DNA from: CAVPLM01 sp964497095
GTDB lineage: Bacteria > Actinomycetota > Thermoleophilia > RBG-16-64-13
Direction of reading: 5' to 3'
NCBI GenBank assembly: GCA_964497095.1
Contig: CAZCCL010000082.1
Location: 1 to 11,705 of the forward strand
DNA length: 11,705 bases
Shown: one piece after another, positions 6,997-11,705 of the stretch
Position numbering within the stretch: the stretch's first letter is position 1
How the letters are laid out: each line of letters starts with the position of its first letter
Program-made: the position numbers and the translations under genes
Notes under the pieces: generated by a model
What the model was told of the DNA's origin: nothing
Databases searched by the model: none
Seen by the model: the letters and a program-made list of their open reading frames with translations, nothing else

Positions 6997-7422
6997 TCAG
7001 TGCCAGAGGGTGAGTCCCGTCTGCGGGTCCAGCTTGCGGGTGACCGGGGGCCCCGACAAAGTCGTCAGCAGGATCTCCAGGTTGAAGACCTGGGTGTTGT
7101 GCCCCAGGTGGCCGCCGAAACACCGGCCCTGCTCATCAGCGACAGCGATGTGCACATGGACGATGGGCTCCCCGTTCATCAACGATACGTTGCCCATCAT
7201 GCCCGCCACTTCCATACGTTGGTCGAATTCCAGGTCGATCCATTCCTGCTTCGGCTGGTCGTAGTAGCGGATGGTAGCGCGGGACACGGCGCCTACCCCT
7301 GACAGCCAGGCCAGGTTGATCCCCTTGGCGCGGACGAAGTCTTCGAGTTCCTTGAGAAGATCGCTCCCGAAGGGCGGCTTGAGCACGTATGCCGGGCCTA
7401 TCGACGCCTGCACGCTCAGCAT
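6997..7422 (-). CDS. PPC domain protein (DUF296)
   Basis: This 141-residue single-domain protein is of the PPC/DUF296 family, known in plants as part of AT-hook DNA-binding proteins and in prokaryotes as a small, usually trimeric protein of unclear role. Diagnostic features are WLSGVGAVSRATIRYYD (39-55) and HVHIAVADEQGRCFGGHL (89-106). His 89, His 91 and His 105 could form the metal site seen in prokaryotic members. ATG 7422 is chosen because AGAGGAG (7430-7436, minus strand) lies seven bases before it; ATG 7443 and 7494 lack such a site, and their added residues do not resemble the family. The ribosome site overlaps the stop of the upstream zinc-ribbon gene, so the two are probably coupled. 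The stop lies five bases from that of the convergent flavoprotein gene. Prokaryotic members are often named DNA-binding, but nothing here proves DNA binding. Confidence 0.87.
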   Translation of the reverse strand: MLSVQASIGPAYVLKPPFGSDLLKELEDFVRAKGINLAWLSGVGAVSRATIRYYDQPKQEWIDLEFDQRMEVAGMMGNVSLMNGEPIVHVHIAVADEQGRCFGGHLGHNTQVFNLEILLTTLSGPPVTRKLDPQTGLTLWH

Positions 7423-7435
7423 CTCGGCGCTCCTC

Positions 7436-8761
7436 TCAGTCATCCCAGTTGAACTCCGGGGCCGTGTGTTGGTCCCAGATCTCCTCGGTGGCATCCTCCA
7501 AGGCCCTCTCGGCGTCCGGTGTCATCTCGGTGATGAGGGTGGTGGGGTCGCTGAGCAGCTTGACCTCCAACTCTGAGGCGTCGAGCCGGCCGTTGTCGTC
7601 GATGGTGGCGTTCTTCTCTTTGAACTGATGGGACAACTCATCCAGGTCCATGCCCTCACGATGGAGCACGACCCGCTGGTCGCTGGGGATGTCGAGACGC
7701 ATGTCCACGAGGTATTGGTACCAGACGATGTCCCAGGCGATGGTGACGAAAGCTCGGGGCTCGGGACCCGCAGCCCGGCTGACGTTGGCGCGTGGCTTTC
7801 CTAGGCTGTTCCGCACCTCCCGGGTCTTGCCGGTGAACGGGCTCTCGTTGAAGTAGCGCTGGGCCGCCTGCACCTCTTCTATCCGGAAGCCGTGCCTCGC
7901 CCCCTCTGGTTCCGTAGGCGGCGGGGTCGTGGGCGCGCCGGCGATGACCGGTACCTCGGCCACGGCGGCGTCTGTGGGCCATGCCGATTCGGCACCCTCC
8001 CCGTGAGACCCCGCCGGGATCGCTTCCGGTCCAGACTCCGGGGGAGGGGGTGTCTCGATGGGCACGGTCATCGGCGCGGCTTCAACGGAAGCCTCCCCGG
8101 ACGGCAAAGCGGGTTCGACTCCCGGGACCTCCTCGGCCGCGGGGGTGGCTTCGACAGAGGGGGTGGCTTCGGCGTCCGGGAAGCCCGCACCTGTCGAAGC
8201 GGCTTCGTAGGTCGCGGCGGCTTCGACGCTCGCGGCGGCGAGAGCAATCTCGCTGGCAACAAGGTCAGCCCTCTCCGGCGGCGTCCCGCCGCCGGCCGCG
8301 GTGAGGGAGTCCGCGCTCAGCAGCGCTTCCGCCTCCCTAAGGCGGGCCCGGGTCGCCTCCAGCTCGCGCTCGAGGCTCTGCACCCGGTCTTCGACAGTGG
8401 CCGTCTTGTCCAGGTTCTCGGTGAGCACTCCGGCGGCGAACGTCTCCAGCGAGGCGGCCAACCGCTCGAGGGCAGCCTGCATCTCTCTCTGCAGGCCGAT
8501 GAGGTCGACGACCGGGGTGAGGAGTTCCCTCGTCCTCTCCAGCGGATCCGTCTCGGCGAGAGCTCGGCTCTCTGGGGCCGGTCCAATTGGATCATGCCCC
8601 AAGTGTTGTTCGGTCGCGAGAGTGGCGCCGGCTGCGCATTCGCTACACAAGCGGGCCAGACTCCCATCGGCGAACTCCTGGATCACGATCTCGTCATCCA
8701 ACCGGGCCCCACAGATCTCGCAGAGATCGTCCGGAGGAAAAACGTCATCGTTGAAAGCCAT
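7436..8761 (-). CDS. Zinc-ribbon/coiled-coil protein with unrecognised conserved-looking C-terminal domain
   Basis: I do not recognise this 441-residue protein. The N-terminus has two CxxC pairs (Cys 14/17 and 39/42) spaced like a zinc ribbon. Residues 75-150 are strongly helical with heptad character (LERTRELLTPVVDLIGLQ, then VEDRVQSLERELEATRARL), suggesting a coiled coil. Residues 155-290 are a low-complexity Ala/Pro/Glu linker with repeated VEAT/VEAA units. Residues 295-441 form a compact, non-repetitive domain (RYFNESPFTGKTREVRNSLG, AFVTIAWDIVWYQYLVDM, ending in an acidic EFNWDD). The open frame extends to 9220, but ATG 8761 has AAGGAGG (8770-8776, minus strand) eight bases upstream, and the extension has no protein-like features. 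There is no signal peptide or membrane helix. It is first in an operon with the PPC gene. Architecture suggests a scaffold or nucleic-acid-binding role; that is inference. Confidence 0.78.
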   Translation of the reverse strand: MAFNDDVFPPDDLCEICGARLDDEIVIQEFADGSLARLCSECAAGATLATEQHLGHDPIGPAPESRALAETDPLERTRELLTPVVDLIGLQREMQAALERLAASLETFAAGVLTENLDKTATVEDRVQSLERELEATRARLREAEALLSADSLTAAGGGTPPERADLVASEIALAAASVEAAATYEAASTGAGFPDAEATPSVEATPAAEEVPGVEPALPSGEASVEAAPMTVPIETPPPPESGPEAIPAGSHGEGAESAWPTDAAVAEVPVIAGAPTTPPPTEPEGARHGFRIEEVQAAQRYFNESPFTGKTREVRNSLGKPRANVSRAAGPEPRAFVTIAWDIVWYQYLVDMRLDIPSDQRVVLHREGMDLDELSHQFKEKNATIDDNGRLDASELEVKLLSDPTTLITEMTPDAERALEDATEEIWDQHTAPEFNWDD

Positions 8762-8822
8762 GGTTCGCGCCTCCTTACCGGGCGTGCGCGCGCAGCCGGA
8801 GAATACGGGTGAAGTTGGCCAC

Positions 8823-8831
8823 AGTATACCA
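8823..8831 (-). promoter_or_regulatory. Extended -10 promoter of the zinc-ribbon/PPC operon
   Basis: Read on the minus strand this is TGG followed by TATACT, a TGn extended -10 with five of six matches to TATAAT. It predicts a transcript start about 55 bases before the ATG. Extended -10 promoters can work with a poor -35, which fits the weak GACTTG at 8846-8851. Confidence 0.5.
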
Positions 8832-8834
8832 GTC

Positions 8835-8849
8835 GGTCCTTGGACCAAG
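8835..8849. repeat. Nested palindromes overlapping the zinc-ribbon promoter
   Basis: GGTCC-TT-GGACC (8835-8846) and CTTGG-A-CCAAG (8839-8849) overlap in the spacer of the predicted minus-strand promoter. A further inverted repeat, CGTCC-gag-GGACG, follows at 8851-8863. The location suits a repressor site, but arms of five bases are short. Confidence 0.35.
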
Positions 8850-9089
8850 TCGTCCGAGGGACGGCCAGGGGGCCCGATCCCGCGGGACACGGCGATGCTT
8901 CGAAGGCCCCCGCTGGGACTCCGTTCCGGGGAGCGCAAGACTGCTTCAACGACCCGGCTGTCGTGGCTCCGCCGGCCGGCTGAGGTCTTCCGTTGTGGGA
9001 CCCTTCCCCCCCGTCCTTCTGGGCCGGTCCTGTAACATGTGAGAACGGTTTTCAGCCTTGAGCAAGAGTTCGAAATGGAGGTAAGACGA

Positions 9090-9776
9090 ATGAGCGCTCC
9101 AGCCAACACGGCTCTCCTGGAAAGGCGGGCCATCCGAAGATATCTGCCCCAGCCGGTCTCCGACGACCTCGTGCGCGAGATACTGGCCGAGGCAAGGTGG
9201 GCGCCTTCGGCTACGAACACTCAGTCTACCCATGTCTACGTGCTCTCTGGAGAGCCGTTCCGGCAGTTCAAGGCCGACCTCCGTGAATACGCCCTGTCCG
9301 AGGTCCCGCCTGCGCCGGACCTGGGCAGCAGCCAGGCACTGCCCCCGCTCCTTCAGGCCAGGCAGGACGATCTCTTCCAGACCAGGGCCTCCTTCATCGC
9401 CGAAGAGGAGGCGAAGATGGGCATACCGCTCCAGGTCCCGCCGCTTCCTCCCATGGTCGCGGCGGCTGAGGTCTACGGAGCGCCTCTCCTTCTGGTCTTG
9501 GCCATGCCGAAAGACATCGGAGTCCCCTACGGCTGCTTCGACGCCGGCCTGTTCGCCCAGTCGATCGCGCTCGCAGCCCACGTCCGCGGTCTGGGCACGT
9601 GCATCGCGGGCTCGTTGGTCCGTTACCCCGACCTGCTGCGGAAGGTGATCCCAGGCACCGAAGACAAGAGCTTCGTCATAGCGATCGCCCTCGGCCACCC
9701 CGACTGGGAGGCACCGATCAACCGGTTCCCGCGGACCCGCATTGGCGTGGACGAGTTCACGACCTTCGTCAGGTGA
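9090..9776 (+). CDS. Nitroreductase family protein
   Basis: This 228-residue FMN-dependent oxidoreductase belongs to the nitroreductase superfamily, cytoplasmic and usually dimeric, using NAD(P)H to reduce nitro compounds, quinones or other substrates. The N-terminus has the flavin phosphate-binding ERRAIRRYLPQPVS (11-24) and ARWAPSATNTQSTHVYVLSG (35-54). The C-terminal half has GCFDAGLFAQSIALAAHVRGLGTCIAGS (148-175), the family's helix and loop over the flavin, and a FVIAIALGHPDWEAPINRFPRT end. ATG 9090 follows GGAGGT (9077-9082) by seven bases; GTG 9039 has no ribosome site and adds residues outside the family. No ferredoxin domain is fused. The next gene follows in the same direction after 103 bases, so the two may be co-transcribed. 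The true substrate cannot be told from sequence. Confidence 0.9.
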   Translation: MSAPANTALLERRAIRRYLPQPVSDDLVREILAEARWAPSATNTQSTHVYVLSGEPFRQFKADLREYALSEVPPAPDLGSSQALPPLLQARQDDLFQTRASFIAEEEAKMGIPLQVPPLPPMVAAAEVYGAPLLLVLAMPKDIGVPYGCFDAGLFAQSIALAAHVRGLGTCIAGSLVRYPDLLRKVIPGTEDKSFVIAIALGHPDWEAPINRFPRTRIGVDEFTTFVR

Positions 9777-9879
9777 AGGAGTCACCCGTTCTCTTTCAGG
9801 CGGCGGCCATCGGCAGGATGATCCTTTCCGATCGTTCCATGCGCTCGGCGACCCAGGAGGGACCGGCTGCTCAGCGGGG

Positions 9880-10548
9880 ATGACTGTTCTCACCGAGATA
9901 GAACTTGAACTCGAAGTCGGGGGATTCCTGGAGGCCCAGGGAGAGGCGTTCCGTCGCTCCGGGGTCAGGGAGGTGGCTCGCTGGAGCGTCGAGGAAACGC
10001 GTCGGTTGATCCTTCCCTCGATGTCCTATGAATGGCTCTCCGTGGAGGACGTGGAGGATCGGCGGGTGCAGGTGGGCGGGGTGCTCTTCAGCCTGGGAAG
10101 GCATGCCGATCTGATGGCGGCAGCCCGGGAGGCTTTTCTCAGCGTCGTCACCATCGGCCCTCGGTTAGAAGAGCAGGCTCGCGAGTTGGGGGCCGCGGGC
10201 AGGGCGCTCGAGAGCTTCGTGCTGGGGGAGGCGGGGGTCTTCGCGGTCGGAACGCTGATCCAGAAGGCCCATCTGATGATAGAGGAGGAGGCCGCCCGAA
10301 GAAGCTGGGGCGTGGGAGCGGAGCTGGCTCCCGGTCAGCTGGCGGGATGGGACATCGAAGAGCAGAAGCTGGTGTGCGGCCTCCTCGACACCGGAGCGAT
10401 CGGGGTCACGGTCACCGACTCAGGCATGCTTGTACCGCAGAAATCGGCTTCGATCATGGTGGGGATCGGCCCCGAATACCCATCGGCCGAGGTGCGGACG
10501 CCCTGCGAGTTCTGTGAGGTACGCGACACCTGTCGCTGGAGGCACTAG
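9880..10548 (+). CDS. Methionine-synthase-activation-domain-like protein
   Basis: This 222-residue protein resembles stand-alone relatives of the MetH reactivation domain, which binds S-adenosylmethionine and helps return oxidised cobalamin to its active methylated form. The signature is in the C-terminal third: LAPGQLAGWDIEEQKLVCGLL (149-169), IGVTVTDSGMLVPQKSASIMVGIG (174-197), and a terminal cysteine cluster CEFCEVRDTC (Cys 209, 212, 218). The N-terminal 140 residues are mostly helical. Such proteins are common in anaerobes near corrinoid methyltransferases, but none is present here. ATG 9880 is the only sensible start in this frame after the nitroreductase. Its ribosome site is poor: CAGGAGGG (9854-9861) is 18 bases away and only GGGG is close. 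The stop codon overlaps that of the convergent tetR gene. MetH itself has no terminal Cys cluster, which points to a metal or Fe-S site. Confidence 0.7.
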   Translation: MTVLTEIELELEVGGFLEAQGEAFRRSGVREVARWSVEETRRLILPSMSYEWLSVEDVEDRRVQVGGVLFSLGRHADLMAAAREAFLSVVTIGPRLEEQARELGAAGRALESFVLGEAGVFAVGTLIQKAHLMIEEEAARRSWGVGAELAPGQLAGWDIEEQKLVCGLLDTGAIGVTVTDSGMLVPQKSASIMVGIGPEYPSAEVRTPCEFCEVRDTCRWRH

Positions 10549-11195
10549 GGCGCCCTCCGCCCGGATCGCGGGTTCTTGCCGTCCGGCGGCGGCTGGGCTG
10601 CGTCCAGCACGGCTTCCAACATTTGGTAGGAGGGCCTCCGTTCCAGGAATTCGTTCAAGCCCATGAGACAGCCCATCGTCTCCGCCCAGGCGAAAGAGAG
10701 CCAGCACCAAGCGAGCTGATCGGAGTCTTCGTCGGCGCGGATGCGTCCGACGGCCTTGCCTTCCTCGACGATGTCCCGAAGTGCTTCGAACGCGCGTTTC
10801 TGTATCTCGGCTATGGCTTCTCGTAACCCCACCTGGGGCCCGGCGGCTATGAACTCCACCCAAGGGACTGCAAACCCGCCCCGCTCGGTAGACATGAGGT
10901 CGGAGTGGCGCCTGGCGATGTCCTTCAGCCGTTCCACGGGGTCCTGCTCCGCCGATGCTCGGACCAGTTCGAGCATCTGGCCGAGGATGGCGTCCAAAGC
11001 CGCCATCAGCATCCCCGTGCGACTTCCGAAGTACAGGTAGAGGGTACCCTCCGCGACCCCGGCAGCCTTAGCGATGCGGGCGGTGGTAGCTCCGGGTACG
11101 CCGTATTCCGAGACCACCTGCAGCACGGCATCGACGATCTGCCTGCGCCTCTCTTGAGGAGGGAGAGTCCTGGGCCTGCCGTTTTTGTTCGCCAA
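10545..11195 (-). CDS. TetR family transcriptional regulator
   Basis: This 216-residue one-component repressor has an N-terminal helix-turn-helix (PPQERRRQIVDAVLQVVSEYGVPGATTARIAKAAGVAEGTLYLYFGSRTGML, residues 12-63), classic for TetR. The C-terminal ligand and dimer domain is helical and includes several Trp and Met residues, suiting a hydrophobic ligand. The open frame begins at GTG 11231, but TTG 11195 is preferred. GGAGAGG (11204-11210, minus strand) precedes it by eight bases, the sequence then reads MANKNGRPRTLPPQERR, a typical TetR N-terminus, and GTG 11231 has no ribosome site. It faces the Old Yellow Enzyme gene across a perfect palindrome, so autoregulation and control of that gene are likely. 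The ligand may be the flavoenzyme's substrate; this is inference. Confidence 0.9.
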   Translation of the reverse strand: MANKNGRPRTLPPQERRRQIVDAVLQVVSEYGVPGATTARIAKAAGVAEGTLYLYFGSRTGMLMAALDAILGQMLELVRASAEQDPVERLKDIARRHSDLMSTERGGFAVPWVEFIAAGPQVGLREAIAEIQKRAFEALRDIVEEGKAVGRIRADEDSDQLAWCWLSFAWAETMGCLMGLNEFLERRPSYQMLEAVLDAAQPPPDGKNPRSGRRAP

Positions 11196-11203
11196 CGGGT
11201 CAT

Positions 11204-11210
11204 CCTCTCC
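11204..11210 (-). promoter_or_regulatory. Shine-Dalgarno site supporting the TTG start of tetR
   Basis: GGAGAGG on the minus strand is eight bases from TTG 11195. The nearer ATG at 11203-11201 is in another reading frame. The site decides against the longer GTG-initiated form, whose coding region would contain this ribosome site. Confidence 0.6.
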
Positions 11211-11243
11211 AAGGCCGCATCGTCTTGACACGGTGCTGGGCTA

Positions 11244-11272
11244 AGACTACGCTTGGTGTATCGACTGAGCAA
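11244..11272 (-). promoter_or_regulatory. Predicted tetR promoter
   Basis: On the minus strand TTGCTC (11267-11272) and TAGTCT (11244-11249) are separated by 17 bases. The -35 shares TTG with the consensus and the -10 has the TA...T pattern. The -35 lies inside the left half of the palindromic operator, so bound repressor would block it. Confidence 0.45.
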
Positions 11273-11286
11273 GTGCTCAGTCGATA
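11259..11286. promoter_or_regulatory. TetR operator: perfect 28-bp inverted repeat
   Basis: The left arm TATCGACTGAGCA (11259-11271) and right arm TGCTCAGTCGATA (11274-11286) are exact reverse complements around AG. It is the only perfect repeat of this length I found in the window and sits between tetR and the divergent flavoenzyme gene, the usual place for a TetR-family operator. Length and symmetry fit binding by one or two TetR dimers. Confidence 0.85.
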
Positions 11287-11301
11287 GATGGTCTCTAGTG
11301 T
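11273..11301 (+). promoter_or_regulatory. Predicted Old Yellow Enzyme promoter
   Basis: GTGCTC (11273-11278) and TAGTGT (11296-11301) are 17 bases apart, the mirror image of the tetR promoter about the operator centre. The -35 is weak. The transcript would start near 11308 and give a leader of about 30 bases containing the ribosome site. Confidence 0.4.
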
Positions 11302-11336
11302 TGAGCGCCGGGAAAGCGCGAGAAGGGGGATCCAAG

Positions 11337-11705
11337 ATGGCAGCCTGGGAGTCCTTGGCCGAGCCGATCAAGATCGGCTCGCTTACGGCGAAGAACCGCA
11401 TCGAAGCCGCTCCTACACTCACCTGCATCGCTCACGCCGATCAATCCGTTTCTCGTGAGTTGGTCGAGTTCTACCGGGTCCAAGCCAGGGGCGGCGCGGG
11501 CATCATCACCGTGCTCGAGACCGCCATCGATTCCGATCGGGCCATCACTCAGCCCACCCAACTCAACCTGGGCAGCGACTTCTACATCCCGGCCCTTACC
11601 TCGGTGGCGGAGGTGATCAAGAGTCAGGGAGCGCTGGCCTCCATCCAGCTCAATCACGGCGGCCGCCAGGCGGTCACCCAGCTTAATGGGGGACGCAATC
11701 CCATC
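11337..11705 (+). CDS. Old Yellow Enzyme family NADH:flavin oxidoreductase, N-terminal part
   Basis: The frame is open for 123 codons and runs off the window, so the 3' end is missing. The family is FMN-dependent TIM-barrel enzymes that reduce activated C=C bonds, including 2,4-dienoyl-CoA reductase and clostridial 2-enoate and bile-acid reductases. The start shows the barrel's first strand and flavin contacts (LAEPIKIGSLTAKNRIEAAPTLTC, residues 7-30), followed by SRELVEFYRVQARGGAGIITVLETAI (39-64) and SIQLNHGGRQA near 102-112, where the Gln and His-Gly-Gly-Arg are family landmarks. ATG 11337 follows AAGGGGG (11323-11329) by seven bases. The usual Pro-Met after the first strand is replaced by PTLTC. 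Whether it carries the C-terminal Fe-S and FAD domains of the large 2,4-dienoyl-CoA reductase type cannot be seen. Regulation by the divergent TetR is likely. Confidence 0.87.
   Translation, partial: MAAWESLAEPIKIGSLTAKNRIEAAPTLTCIAHADQSVSRELVEFYRVQARGGAGIITVLETAIDSDRAITQPTQLNLGSDFYIPALTSVAEVIKSQGALASIQLNHGGRQAVTQLNGGRNPI

Larger units (their letters stand above)
8762..9089. other. 328-base divergent intergenic region
   Basis: It separates the zinc-ribbon operon (minus) from the nitroreductase operon (plus). It holds the extended -10 promoter of the former, two inverted repeats (8835-8846 and 8851-8863), and a possible -10 TAACAT (9033-9038) for the nitroreductase, without a matching -35. 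Open frames crossing it have no ribosome sites or recognisable protein features, so I see no gene. Confidence 0.55.

Noticed and set aside
7892..8812. A 306-codon plus-strand open frame opposite the zinc-ribbon gene
   Set aside because: Its composition is Arg/Gly-rich without motifs; it mirrors the low-complexity linker of the minus-strand gene, which has a strong ribosome site and extended -10 promoter.
8868..8911. Inverted repeat GGGGGCC ... GGCCCCC with a 30-base loop
   Set aside because: The arms are simple G/C runs with a long loop and no T tract, so neither a terminator nor an operator is convincing.
9059..9066. TGAGCAAG upstream of the nitroreductase, identical to half of the tetR operator centre
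   Set aside because: An 8-base match without the second half is expected by chance in a window this size, so joint regulation by the TetR is not supported.
8762..9220. N-terminal extension of the zinc-ribbon gene to 9220
   Set aside because: It would overlap the nitroreductase start and the promoter region, has no recognisable sequence, and AAGGAGG fixes the start at 8761.

Overview
The window is GC-rich, gene-dense bacterial DNA with 11 protein-coding genes. Two are cut by the window edges: an HD-GYP gene on the left and an Old Yellow Enzyme-type flavoprotein on the right. I see no tRNA, rRNA, CRISPR array, insertion sequence or phage gene. The strong G/C bias, the HIT protein opening with MERLWAPWRLEYI, the DUF1385 gene, and the mix of flavin/Fe-S oxidoreductases with a cobalamin-type activation-domain protein suggest an anaerobic or facultative, possibly deep-branching actinobacterial lineage. 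That placement is inference; no phylogenetic marker is present.

Layout, left to right. (1) 2-499, end of an HD-GYP c-di-GMP phosphodiesterase-type gene. (2) 620-3012, a two-gene operon of an MFS exporter and a YqhQ/DUF1385 membrane protein, overlapping by ATGA. (3) 3149-3961, a conserved protein of unknown function. (4) 4148-4642 (minus), a HIT hydrolase/phosphorylase. (5) Divergent from it, 4892-6991, a large Fe-S/FAD NAD(P)H oxidoreductase joining the NuoF 4Fe-4S domain to a GltD/SfrB-type flavoprotein. (6) 8761-6997 (minus), an operon of an unrecognised zinc-ribbon/coiled-coil protein followed by a PPC (DUF296) protein. (7) 9090-10548 (plus), a nitroreductase and a methionine-synthase-activation-domain-like protein. 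(8) 11195-10545 (minus), a TetR repressor facing 11337-11705 (plus), the Old Yellow Enzyme gene.

The best-defined regulatory structure is between tetR and the Old Yellow Enzyme gene. A perfect 28-bp inverted repeat (13-bp arms, 2-bp centre) sits where two mirror-image promoters place their -35 boxes, so one bound repressor should silence both genes.

The genes look like redox and housekeeping functions with local transcription units, not one large system. The items most likely to be new are the zinc-ribbon protein with its unrecognised C-terminal domain, the conserved unknown at 3149, the four-cysteine insertion in the Fe-S flavoprotein, and the tetR/Old Yellow Enzyme switch. Several starts were moved from the longest open frame to one with a clear Shine-Dalgarno site, including a GTG and a TTG start.
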